From assembly GCF_000518265.1 (NCBI RefSeq), contig NZ_JADG01000008.1:248001-312000 (forward strand): a stretch of 64,000 nucleotides of DNA. Reading direction: 5' to 3'. How positions within the stretch are numbered: position 1 is the stretch's first letter; every line of letters starts with the position of its first letter. The notes under the pieces were generated by a model. That model was not told where the DNA came from and ran no database searches. It was given only the letters and a program-made list of their open reading frames with translations. This document shows positions 37,189 to 44,910 of this stretch, one piece after another. The stretch is from Actinomadura oligospora ATCC 43269 (GTDB taxonomy: Bacteria; Actinomycetota; Actinomycetes; Streptosporangiales; Streptosporangiaceae). The translations under genes and the position numbers were made by a program.

Positions 37189-38534
37189 GCCACAGGGACG
37201 AGCACCCCGGCCGCCCCGTCGTCATCGTCGTCGTCCTCGGCCTGCCTGGCCTTGAGGAGCGCGTCCAGTCCCTCGGCGATGATCCGGTCCGCCTTGGCGC
37301 TGGTGTGCTGGTAGCGCAGGGCGGCGCGCTCGTTGTCGTGCCCCATGCGTGCCATCAGGGTCTTGGTGGATACGCCGAGGTCGGCGGCGAGTGTGTTGCC
37401 GGTGTGGCGAAGGTCGTGGAAGTGCAGGGCCGGGACGCCCATCGCTTCGACGACATGACGCCAGCGGGTGACCTTGTTGAAGCCGCTACGCCGCATCGGC
37501 CCGCCCTTGACCCCGGTGAAGATCAGAGCGTCGGCGGGTTCCTTGGTGAACTTCTCCAGGTGCTTGGTCAGGTCGGGGATGATCGCGTCGGGGATCGTGA
37601 CCGTCCGCACGCCAGCACGGGACTTGGGCGGACCGAGCAGCATCTTCCCGTTGGCCTGCTCGACATAGGCCGCGCGCACCCTGACCGTCCGGCTCTCAAG
37701 GTCCAGGTCGCACCGTCGGAGTGCGGTGATCTCGCCCCAACGCAGGCTCGCGAACGCGGCGAGGAGGATGAACGCGCGGAGCCGATCATCCCGAACCGTG
37801 TCGGCGTGCCCGCCCTCTGCCAGCTCCCAGAGCATCCGCTCGGCCTTGGCGCGGGTGGGGAAGGTCTGCGGGAAGCGCCGCATGTTCCCGCCCTTGACCC
37901 GATACCGAAGCCGGTACTCGCCGGTGTCCAGCTTGCGGAAGTTGCCGACCGGCCGGACGCACACCCGATCGGCCAGCTCGAAGACCTGTGCCACGGATAG
38001 CACCGGACGTTCGGCGGAGTTCTCCGTGCCCGCTCCCCGGACCTTGCAGGGGTTCCGGGTGAGGATCTTGTCCTCTTCCACCGCCGTCGTGAGAACTGCT
38101 CGGAGGAGCCGATACGCCTTGGCGGCCATGGTTGCCGAAACCCCGGCGTTCAGGAGCTTGGAACGCCACTCCCGAATCATCGACGTGCTGAGCTTGCCGA
38201 GCTGGACGGACCCGAGATGCGGCGCGATGTACTTGTTCAAGAGCCACGCGTACAGCTCTTTCGTGCGAGGACGCAGGCCCGGACGCTGGTCGATCCACAG
38301 TTCGGCGTAGGCGTTGAGCCGGATCTTGCCGCGCTCCGGGTCGGTCCAGTCGCCGTTGAAGATCTGCGCTTCGGTCAGAGACAACCAGCGCTCGGCGTCG
38401 CTCTTTCGCGCGAAGGTCTCCGGTGCGTTGTGGCGTTGTCCATCGGGCCCTATGTAACTCGCTTGGTAGCGCCCGGACGGCAGCTTGCGGACGTTGCCGA
38501 AACGGCGATGACCCGGCTTGTTGCCCTTGGCCAT
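37185..38534 (-). CDS. int: Tyrosine recombinase / integrase of the AICE
   Basis: 449 residues. N-terminal arm-binding domain (~11-58: FGNVRKLPSGRYQASYIGPD), SAM-like core-binding domain (~70-165), and catalytic residues Arg265 (ASLRWGEITALRR), Lys304, His373/Arg376 (HFHDLRHTGNTL), His399 (ARMGHDNERAALRYQH) and Tyr408. Oddity: residues ~196-241 (VGNFRKLDTGEYRLRYRVKG; TFPTRAKAERMLWELAEGG) look like a second arm-binding domain inserted into the catalytic domain before Arg265. The Asp-rich tail ends GVLVPVA. ATG 38534 shares one base with the excisionase stop (TAATG). Confidence 0.95.
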   Translation of the reverse strand: MAKGNKPGHRRFGNVRKLPSGRYQASYIGPDGQRHNAPETFARKSDAERWLSLTEAQIFNGDWTDPERGKIRLNAYAELWIDQRPGLRPRTKELYAWLLNKYIAPHLGSVQLGKLSTSMIREWRSKLLNAGVSATMAAKAYRLLRAVLTTAVEEDKILTRNPCKVRGAGTENSAERPVLSVAQVFELADRVCVRPVGNFRKLDTGEYRLRYRVKGGNMRRFPQTFPTRAKAERMLWELAEGGHADTVRDDRLRAFILLAAFASLRWGEITALRRCDLDLESRTVRVRAAYVEQANGKMLLGPPKSRAGVRTVTIPDAIIPDLTKHLEKFTKEPADALIFTGVKGGPMRRSGFNKVTRWRHVVEAMGVPALHFHDLRHTGNTLAADLGVSTKTLMARMGHDNERAALRYQHTSAKADRIIAEGLDALLKARQAEDDDDDDGAAGVLVPVA

Positions 38535-38782
38535 TACGCGGCCCTCCAGACGTCCGAGGCGGTGAGAGGCTCGACCAGGCCGTTCGCGATGAACTCGCGG
38601 GCCGCGGATTCGGGGATGCGGACGAAGCGTCCGAGCTTGACGAAGCGGATGCGGCGTTCGGCGACGAGGCGGCGGGGGAAGCGTTCGGAGGTGTTGAAGA
38701 CCTCGGCGGCTTCGGCGATGGTGAGGAGCCGTTCCCCGGTGGGGAGCGTCGGCGGCGGGGTGAGTGTGCGCTTGGTGGTCAT
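38534..38782 (-). CDS. xis: Excisionase / MerR-like helix-turn-helix protein
   Basis: 82 residues. LLTIAEAAEVFNTSERFPRRLVAERRIRFVKLGRFVRIPESAAREFIA is the excisionase-type winged helix seen in AICE Xis proteins. It bends the attachment site and drives the integrase toward excision. It sits between repSA (4-bp overlap, ATGA) and int, the classical repSA-xis-int order of pSAM2. ATG 38782 is fixed by that overlap. Confidence 0.88.
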   Translation of the reverse strand: MTTKRTLTPPPTLPTGERLLTIAEAAEVFNTSERFPRRLVAERRIRFVKLGRFVRIPESAAREFIANGLVEPLTASDVWRAA

Positions 38783-40461
38783 GCTGCCTCCCTCGTTGCC
38801 GGAAGTTCTGTGGTGGCCTGTGCGAGCTGTTCGCGTCGCTTGACGCGTTCGTTGATCAGCAGCAGGAGTCGGTGTTCGAGTGATCGGACGTCGGGGTCTG
38901 CGGGTCCGGCGCGTTCCCAGGCGTAGCCGGGTCCGGTGTCGGTGGTGGTCGCGGTGATTCCGGCCTCGGCGAGGCGGGCGAGGACCCAGGTTTTGCGGTC
39001 GTTCTTGTGGTCGGCGAGGGTTTTGCCGGACCATTTGCGGGAGACCAGGACGCGGCGTCCGCCGTAGCCGAGGTGTTCGCGCTTGTGGGCTTTGCCCTTG
39101 CAGAACCCCGGGACCATGCCGCTTCGCGGGTTCTTGGGCTGGATGCCGTATCGGAGCCAGTTGGCGCAGGTGGGCGAGCACGGCTCGTACCGGAGTGCCT
39201 CGGCGAGGCGTTCGACGTGCTGTTTCTGCCGGGTGGTTTCGGGTTCGTGGCAGTCGGCGACGCTCTTGACGAGGTACTTGGTGAGGTAGCCGATGCACCG
39301 CCGCGCGTCCGGGGTGTCGGCCAGGACGCCCTGTGCGTCGACCTGGCGTCCGAACCGGACCACGTGCAAGGGCTCGGCGTCGTCGTCCAGACCGACCCGG
39401 TCCAGAGCCTCATCCCAGGTCGGCAGGGCCGCACCCGTGTCCGGGGCGAGGTAGCCGCCCTGCCCGTCGTCTCCGGCCGCCTCATCCCAGACCGGGAGCC
39501 GGTCATCGGGGTAGATGACGTGGTCGGTGGAGGGCCACCACACCTGGTGGTAGGTGGCCGCGACGACCTGACGCAGTTCACGGCGGGAGATGGTGCCGCG
39601 GATGGCCATGTGGAGGTGTGGGGCGAGTCGGCGTTGGGGTTCGACGGCGGCGAAGTATTGGACGTCGTAGCCGACGAACCGGCGCAGGTTCTGTACGAAC
39701 CGATCGACCAGCTTGCCGAAGTGGATCGCGTCGCGTGCGGCCCGCCGGTAGTCGTAGCCGTCCGAGTCGACCGGTGTCCCGTCGGAGTGCACGCGCCCGT
39801 AGGAGTCGAGGGTGAGGGTGAGGAAGATCGAGGGCCGGAACGTCTTCCCACCCGGCGCGGTGAACGTCCTGCCGACCGTCCGAGCCTCCACGGGACGGCG
39901 GGGAAGGTCCGGGGCGCCCTGACGCCGCCTCGTGGACCGGGTGCGCCGGGCGGGCTGGTCGCCGGTCTTGAGGGTGCCTCGGACTCCGGCGCGCTCGATC
40001 TCGACATCGAGTTCCGAGAGCAGCCCATCCCAGAACCCGACCGGTTCTCCGCGTGCGGTTCCCTCGGCTTCGGCCAAGTCCCGTTCGGCCTGTGCTTGGG
40101 CCCGCAGCTCCATCAGAGTCCGCTGATGCTCGGCGGGGTTCCCACGACGGATCTCGGGTTCGATGTCCATGTGCCAGCCCTGGGAGCACTGGACGGTCCG
40201 GAGCTTGCGTTTGCGCTCGGCACACGACGGACAGACCGAGGCGAGCGTGTGCCCGCACGGCACGTACACGACCTGTGAGGTTCCGGTGTGGAGATCGACC
40301 CGCCGCATCGGGACCGGGCGGACGCACACGCCGTGGTCCAGGGCGACGGCTTTGACGAGGTCCCGCGCGAGCGGCGGCAGCACCTTCACCTGCCGGGCCT
40401 GCGTGGTCGACTCAGCGGCCGGAGCATCAGGAGCGTCGAGGGTGGGTTGAGTGAACGTCAC
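38779..40461 (-). CDS. repSA: RepSA-like rolling-circle replication initiator
   Basis: 560 residues. Cys-rich N-terminal zinc part (CGHTLASVCPSCAERKRKLRTVQCSQGW), then HUH-type Rep motifs: FLTLTLDSYGRV (motif 1), PHLHMAIRGT (motif 2) and IGYLTKYLVKSV (motif 3 with its Tyr). This is the pSAM2 RepSA family, which nicks the double-strand origin to start rolling-circle replication after excision. The GTG/ATG at 40461 overlaps the upstream small gene by four bases. The origin itself is not obvious within the gene. Confidence 0.92.
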   Translation of the reverse strand: MTFTQPTLDAPDAPAAESTTQARQVKVLPPLARDLVKAVALDHGVCVRPVPMRRVDLHTGTSQVVYVPCGHTLASVCPSCAERKRKLRTVQCSQGWHMDIEPEIRRGNPAEHQRTLMELRAQAQAERDLAEAEGTARGEPVGFWDGLLSELDVEIERAGVRGTLKTGDQPARRTRSTRRRQGAPDLPRRPVEARTVGRTFTAPGGKTFRPSIFLTLTLDSYGRVHSDGTPVDSDGYDYRRAARDAIHFGKLVDRFVQNLRRFVGYDVQYFAAVEPQRRLAPHLHMAIRGTISRRELRQVVAATYHQVWWPSTDHVIYPDDRLPVWDEAAGDDGQGGYLAPDTGAALPTWDEALDRVGLDDDAEPLHVVRFGRQVDAQGVLADTPDARRCIGYLTKYLVKSVADCHEPETTRQKQHVERLAEALRYEPCSPTCANWLRYGIQPKNPRSGMVPGFCKGKAHKREHLGYGGRRVLVSRKWSGKTLADHKNDRKTWVLARLAEAGITATTTDTGPGYAWERAGPADPDVRSLEHRLLLLINERVKRREQLAQATTELPATREAA

Positions 40462-40670
40462 CGGGGATCACCTCCCGTCGTGTCGGTGATGGAGAGGGGC
40501 CGCAGTTCGCGAAGGCGGCCGTTGGCGAGGAGCACCAGGACCAGGCCGCCGCAGTGCTCGCAGGTGATCCGGTCGCCGTCTCGGTCGGGCCGGTAGGCCA
40601 GCCAGGAGGCGTTCAGGTGGCGGCAGGTCGGGCAGCGCACCGGGTCCAGCCAGTGGCACGGGGCGTTCAC
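40458..40670 (-). CDS. Small zinc-ribbon-like protein, 70 aa
   Basis: Two CxxC pairs (CPTCRHLN and CEHCGGLV) 20 residues apart make a zinc-ribbon knuckle; the rest is hydrophilic. Overlaps repSA by 4 bp and the TraSA-like gene by 4 bp, so it is translated in series with them. The equivalent position in other AICEs often holds a short protein of unknown role. GTG 40670 is dictated by the overlap. Confidence 0.75.
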   Translation of the reverse strand: MNAPCHWLDPVRCPTCRHLNASWLAYRPDRDGDRITCEHCGGLVLVLLANGRLRELRPLSITDTTGGDPR

Positions 40671-42160
40671 GCCGCCCCCAGCGTGGGCCCGAACGTGTCG
40701 TCATCGGTGTCGTTCGCGCCGTGGTCGGTGTAGGCGACCATCGCGCTGATGTCGTCATCGGAGACGTAGGCGGCGCGAACCCGAACCGGGTCGGGGACGG
40801 TCTCCAGGCGGACGAACCCGACCCCTGCGCCGATCTGCGGAATGGGTGAGATCTGGTCGGCGTAGGCTCCGCGGTCACGGGCACCGTCGCCAAGGATCAT
40901 GTCGACCTGGTCCGATTCGTCCAGGCGGAGCGCGATGCGGTCGGGGAACAGGTTGCGGAGGTTGTTGACCTCCTTGCGCGCGTCCTGCTGCGCGCCGAGG
41001 ACGCAGTACCCGACCGACCGGCCCTGAGAAGTCAGGACGGCCAAGGCGGCTTCGGCGCGCTTACGCAGGTCCCGGTCCGGGCAGTAGGCCGTGAGGAACG
41101 CCAACTCATCCACGATGATCAGCCGGAACGGGTGCCGGCCGCTCGGAGTGAACGACCGCGTGACACCACCGAACTCCTCGGCCCGCCGGTTCATGTCCTC
41201 AGCCGCAGCCTCCAGCAGCTCGACCATGCCGCCCTTCGGGTCGTCGGAGTACCGGCCGTGCCGCTCGAACAACCCCCGCCCAAACGACAGCTCCATGCGC
41301 TTGGGATCGATCGCCCAGATCTCCACCAGCCCGGCGACCATGAGCGGGAGCAAGGCCCGCACCGTGCTCCAGATGATCGAGCCCTTGCCGGACCCAGTTG
41401 CCCCGGCGACCAGGACGTGAGTCCCCTGGACACGCAGCCGCCACGGGGAACCGTCCTCACACCGCCCGATCACCAGCGCCGACAGGTCGACGTCCGCCGC
41501 GGCGGGGACCGGGAGGGCAGAGATGGGGGTGGCGAGCACGTCTTTGCGGACGAACTCCAACCACACCCGCCCCGGACGCCCACCATGGCGAACCCGAGCC
41601 AGCGACGCCCCGAACCCGTGCGCGAGATTCGGCGTGGCCCGCTCCCAAACGTCCGGGGCCTGTCCTTTGAGCATCTGGACGAGCACCCGGTCCGACGCCG
41701 GACCGCACCGGACCCGCTTGATCGACGGGAGGTACTCCCGCCCCTTGTGGGTCCGGGACAGCCCAGCCATGACGATCACCGGTTGCCAGTCCCGCCGGTA
41801 GACCCGGAAGTGCCGCCACTTGGCGCGAGCGGGGTACCCGACCCACCGCAGGAACCCCGGCCGATCGACCACAGCCCATGCCCCGAGACCGGCACCGGCG
41901 AGCAGCACCAGGACGACGGGCAGGACCCAGCCGACCCGGTACCCGAGCCATCCGAGCCCGGCCAGGACCGAGAGCGGGACGGCGTTGCGAACGGCGAAGA
42001 CCGTCAGACGGACGAGGAACCGGACCAGATTGACGAGCAGCACCAGGCCCTCAGGCATGTGCCAGACCGGCGGCGCCCACTTCGGACCCGCGAACGGGTC
42101 AGTCGAGGCTTCGACGGCGACATTTTCGCCCGGACCGAGCTTGCGGAACTCCCATGCCAT
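40667..42160 (-). CDS. TraSA/FtsK-SpoIIIE-like DNA translocase
   Basis: 497 residues. Two or three N-terminal membrane segments (LVLLVNLVRFLVRLTVFAV; VPLSVLAGLGWLGYRVGWVLPVVLVLLAGAGLGAW), then an FtsK ATPase: Walker A VLVAGATGSGKGSIIW, Walker B RLIIVDELAFLTAY and LAVLTSQGRSVGYCVLGAQQ. In pSAM2 the TraSA relative alone moves double-stranded DNA between hyphae. Start ATG 42160. A 124-bp gap separates it from the small genes upstream. Confidence 0.92.
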   Translation of the reverse strand: MAWEFRKLGPGENVAVEASTDPFAGPKWAPPVWHMPEGLVLLVNLVRFLVRLTVFAVRNAVPLSVLAGLGWLGYRVGWVLPVVLVLLAGAGLGAWAVVDRPGFLRWVGYPARAKWRHFRVYRRDWQPVIVMAGLSRTHKGREYLPSIKRVRCGPASDRVLVQMLKGQAPDVWERATPNLAHGFGASLARVRHGGRPGRVWLEFVRKDVLATPISALPVPAAADVDLSALVIGRCEDGSPWRLRVQGTHVLVAGATGSGKGSIIWSTVRALLPLMVAGLVEIWAIDPKRMELSFGRGLFERHGRYSDDPKGGMVELLEAAAEDMNRRAEEFGGVTRSFTPSGRHPFRLIIVDELAFLTAYCPDRDLRKRAEAALAVLTSQGRSVGYCVLGAQQDARKEVNNLRNLFPDRIALRLDESDQVDMILGDGARDRGAYADQISPIPQIGAGVGFVRLETVPDPVRVRAAYVSDDDISAMVAYTDHGANDTDDDTFGPTLGAA

Positions 42161-42284
42161 GATGAGTTCACCCCTTCGGGATCGTGGACTTTGCGCAGGT
42201 AGAGGAAGCAGAAGCGAGGGGGAAGGGGCGGCGGGAAGGTTGCAGCTTCACGCCGCCCCGCCCTCAACTCGCTTGCATGTGCCG

Positions 42285-42557
42285 TCAGATGACCCGGGTG
42301 AACGCGCCCGGGAGCGGCGGCGGCCACGGGATCATCACCGGCACGATCAGCACCCGGTTCGCCCCGACCTCCGCGGCGGCTTCAGCCGACGTGGCGGCGA
42401 GTTCGCAGGGCTCGCAAGAGGCCCGACCGCAGTGACGGCCCATGGCATGGCACCAGCGCACCGCCCGCCGGGAATCCATCCACTCCCCCAGCAGCGCCAG
42501 GCCACCCAGCGCGGCCACGGCCATCAGCACCAGGCCCATCAGCACCAGCGCGATCAC
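42285..42557 (-). CDS. Small membrane protein with Cys/His cluster
   Basis: 90 residues. One N-terminal helix (IALVLMGLVLMAVAALGGLALL) then a cytoplasmic-looking segment with WCHAMGRHCGRASCEPCELA, a plausible metal site, and a Pro-rich tail. Overlaps the upstream gene by four bases. It resembles the small spread-type (Spd) proteins encoded beside tra in streptomycete elements in size and position only; function unknown. Confidence 0.65.
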   Translation of the reverse strand: MIALVLMGLVLMAVAALGGLALLGEWMDSRRAVRWCHAMGRHCGRASCEPCELAATSAEAAAEVGANRVLIVPVMIPWPPPLPGAFTRVI

Positions 42558-42856
42558 GCCGCACGCCCCGAGGTGGAGGAGGCGGTGTGCTGCTCCTGGA
42601 GCCGCTCCACCTTGGCCGCGTAGGCGGCGAACGCCTCGGCCAGCTCCCGCGCGGACTTCACGTCCTCCGGCGTGACCGCCGTCTTGTTGCCGGGGGTGAA
42701 GGTGACGTGCACGTCCCCCTGCATCACCGACACCTGCGCCGCATCCCCCTTGGTGGAGGCCAGGACCGTCACCGACTCACCGCCATGCAGGGAGACCCCG
42801 ATCTGAGGGGAGCGTCCCGGCTCGACCACGATCGTGGTGTACGAGTAGTCGCCCAT
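42554..42856 (-). CDS. Small AICE protein, paralogue A
   Basis: 100 residues, soluble. The C-terminal half VHVTFTPGNKTAVTPEDVKSARELAEAFAAYAAKVERL parallels the next gene upstream (VTLTLPERLRPEDVEFARTLAEQAQRYAIEVERL), so the two are paralogues. A beta-strand-rich N-half and one amphipathic helix are visible. Start and stop overlap its neighbours (TGATG and ATGA), so it belongs to the same transcript. I do not recognise the family. Confidence 0.65.
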   Translation of the reverse strand: MGDYSYTTIVVEPGRSPQIGVSLHGGESVTVLASTKGDAAQVSVMQGDVHVTFTPGNKTAVTPEDVKSARELAEAFAAYAAKVERLQEQHTASSTSGRAA

Positions 42857-43131
42857 CAGGCAGCCCGCCCCTTCCGCTCGTTGCGGACCTGGCCGCCAGA
42901 CCGGTAGAGCCGCTCCACCTCGATCGCGTATCGCTGCGCCTGCTCGGCCAGGGTTCGGGCGAACTCCACATCCTCGGGACGGAGCCGCTCGGGCAAGGTC
43001 AGGGTGACGAGCACCCGCCCGGCGACGATCGAGAACAGCGGGGTCCGAGCCCGGAACGCCTTGAACTCACTGGTCGTCCCGGTGTCGACCGGCAGCGTGA
43101 GCGCCGACATGCGCCCCTTGCCCGCCCCCAT
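42856..43131 (-). CDS. Small AICE protein, paralogue B
   Basis: 91 residues (MGAGKGRMSALTLPVDTG at the start). Related to the following gene over the last ~50 residues. ATG 43131 shares its A with the stop of the pra-like gene (TGATG), which favours this start over a 59-codon longer open frame. Function unknown; position suggests a role in replication or transfer control. Confidence 0.65.
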   Translation of the reverse strand: MGAGKGRMSALTLPVDTGTTSEFKAFRARTPLFSIVAGRVLVTLTLPERLRPEDVEFARTLAEQAQRYAIEVERLYRSGGQVRNERKGRAA

Positions 43132-43568
43132 CAGGCCGCGTCCTTCTGCTGCGCCGCAGCCTGAGCCGCCGGACGGGACCTGCCCGCACCCGAGCCAGCC
43201 GCGCCGCCGGGAGCCCGGACACCACGCGCCCGGAACGAGTAGGCGATCCGCGGACGCTTCCCCGAGTCGTCCACGTACGGCGTGACCGTCAGCCCCTCGA
43301 ACTCGCACGGGCGGAACGGCCCGTACGCCGCTTCCGGCACGATCGGGCAGACCTCGGCGGAGATCTTCACCTTGATCGCGCTGTTCTTGTGGTTGGCCTC
43401 GGGGTCGGCGTCGTAGACATCCACCACCCAGACCGGGAGACCGTTCTCCTTGTCGGTCTCCTGCCGCTTGGTCTCGAAGTTCTCCAAGGGCTCGGCCGCC
43501 GCCGTGGCGAACACACCGTGAGGGAACACCTCACCGAAGCTCACCGGGATCCGTCCCAGAACCGCCAT
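43131..43568 (-). CDS. pra: Pra-like activator of replication, integration and excision
   Basis: 145 residues. LGRIPVSFGEVFPHGVFATA at the start, GLPVWVVDVYDADPEANHKNSAIKVKI in the middle and FRPCEFEGLTVTPYVDDSGKRPRIAYSFRARGVRAP near the end match the family annotated in AICEs as plasmid replication, integration and excision activator. In pSAM2, Pra switches on repSA-xis-int and is itself held off by KorSA. ATG 43568 has a GGAGGTG site. The tail is Ala/Gln-rich. A perfect palindrome stands 29 bp upstream. Confidence 0.8.
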   Translation of the reverse strand: MAVLGRIPVSFGEVFPHGVFATAAAEPLENFETKRQETDKENGLPVWVVDVYDADPEANHKNSAIKVKISAEVCPIVPEAAYGPFRPCEFEGLTVTPYVDDSGKRPRIAYSFRARGVRAPGGAAGSGAGRSRPAAQAAAQQKDAA

Positions 43569-43596
43569 GGTCACACCTCCATGCGTTGACTTCTGC

Positions 43597-43628
43597 ACTT
43601 AGCAACTCGGCTTATCGAGTTGCTAAGT
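43597..43628. promoter_or_regulatory. KorSA-type operator before pra
   Basis: ACTTAGCAACTCG (43597-43609) and its perfect reverse complement (43616-43628) around GCTTAT. The centre ACTCG-N2-TTAT-CGA recurs upstream of the GntR gene itself (44441-44459). In pSAM2 the GntR protein KorSA binds palindromes before pra and korSA; the same wiring is inferred here. Confidence 0.75.
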
Positions 43629-43696
43629 ACGAACATACCCCTGGACGGGGCGATCGCAACGAGGGTGACTTAAGTTATTGAGTGATGTGGGTCACA

Positions 43697-44428
43697 TCAG
43701 AGCGGGAACGAGTCGGACAACTCGTGCAGAGTGCCCGGAAGTGCCAGGTCAACGGCCAGCACGCCGCGTCCGGTCGTGTCTCGAAGGACACCGAGCACAG
43801 CCAGGATCGGTTCGTGCGCGCCCAGCTTCAGAGCCTCGGTTTCCTGCTCGGTGGCGGGCCGTGCCGACAGGCGCTCATCAATGCGCACCAGGCGTTCGTC
43901 ATGCGCGGACGCGAGCAGCTCACGCACCGGAACCGTCAGGGGCCCGTCCGCTTGCAGGCCCATCGTCTTGGCGATGTCCAGGGGGAGCCAGAGCGAGACC
44001 AGCTCACTCGGGATCTGGTCAAAGACGCCGACGTAACGCCGCAGGAACGCCGGAGCCCCGGCAGCCAGGCCCAGAAGCTCGGCTACCGGGGCAGGGACCG
44101 GACGGCGTCCCACCTCGATCATCTTGACCGTCTCGGCTGTCTCGTGACGATCCAGCACGGCGAGGCCCGGCAGACTCCGGCCCGGACCGTCAGGGGTACG
44201 CGGAGCCTTGACGAAGCTCCCACGCCCGTGGACACGCTCGACTTCTCCGCCGAGCTGCATGTTGTTCAGCGCCCGGACGACCGTCGGGCGGGACGTCCCG
44301 AACTCCTTGAGCAGTTCGGTTTCGGACGGCAGCTTGTCCCCGACCTGGTACACGCCCTCAGCGATCCGACGCCGCAGCGTCTCGATGATCTGCTGGTACT
44401 TCGGGAGGTAGCGCCAATCATCCGACAT
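43697..44428 (-). CDS. GntR/HutC-family repressor, KorSA-like
   Basis: 243 residues. GntR helix-turn-helix (YLPKYQQIIETLRRRIAEGVYQVGDKLPSETELLKEFGTSRPTVVRALNNMQLGGEVERVHGRGSFV) plus a UTRA ligand domain (LRRYVGVFDQIPSELVSLWLP; AVLGVLRDTTGRGVLAVDLALPG). KorSA of pSAM2 is of this kind and keeps the element integrated by silencing pra. ATG 44428 begins MSDDWRYLPKY as in homologues. A likely auto-operator ends 13 bp upstream. Confidence 0.85.
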   Translation of the reverse strand: MSDDWRYLPKYQQIIETLRRRIAEGVYQVGDKLPSETELLKEFGTSRPTVVRALNNMQLGGEVERVHGRGSFVKAPRTPDGPGRSLPGLAVLDRHETAETVKMIEVGRRPVPAPVAELLGLAAGAPAFLRRYVGVFDQIPSELVSLWLPLDIAKTMGLQADGPLTVPVRELLASAHDERLVRIDERLSARPATEQETEALKLGAHEPILAVLGVLRDTTGRGVLAVDLALPGTLHELSDSFPL

Positions 44429-44440
44429 CTGGACCCGCCT

Positions 44441-44459
44441 ACTTGTCGATAACACGAGT
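44441..44459. promoter_or_regulatory. Second KorSA-type site, before the repressor gene
   Basis: On the minus strand this reads ACTCGTGTTATCGACAAGT. It shares ACTCG-N2-TTATCGA with the palindrome before pra. Its place right at the repressor start suggests negative autoregulation. Confidence 0.6.
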
Positions 44460-44553
44460 AGTCCAAGGGTACCCAGGGTCATTTCTCCCTGTCACACCTC
44501 GACTCGTGCCCCCAGCGTGGCGCGATCCGGCCACACCATCGGGTCAGCACACC

Positions 44554-44910
44554 CTAGGTGTAGGAGTCCCCGAAGTCGCCCATGGCCTCGCGAAACTCCG
44601 GCGAACGGATCGCGTCGGCCACGTCCAGCAGATCCTGTACGCCGGATGCCTCGATCCAGATCCGACGTCCGACCACCCGGCCCCCGAGACTGAGCATGGG
44701 CATCCAGAGCGCCACGCCCATGTAGCCGCCCACGCGATGCGGCTGAACGTTGAGAATCCAGGCCGCCGTGACCGGGGACGCAGCCAGCGCCTCATGCACT
44801 CGCCGCGCGTAGACCGCGTCCTCTTGGCCGTCAGCTTCGAGCATCCAACCCAGATCCGGGTCTGAACCCTCCCGCCGAAACCAGGCAGCCACAGTGCACG
44901 GCCACCTCAT
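44554..44910 (-). CDS. Hypothetical AICE protein, 118 aa
   Basis: Soluble; starts MRWPCTVAAWFRREGSDPDLGWMLEADGQ and ends GDFGDSYT. Not recognised. It overlaps the endonuclease/phosphatase-fold gene by four bases and is last of a five-gene minus-strand run (47046-44554), so it likely works with that group. Confidence 0.6.
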   Translation of the reverse strand: MRWPCTVAAWFRREGSDPDLGWMLEADGQEDAVYARRVHEALAASPVTAAWILNVQPHRVGGYMGVALWMPMLSLGGRVVGRRIWIEASGVQDLLDVADAIRSPEFREAMGDFGDSYT

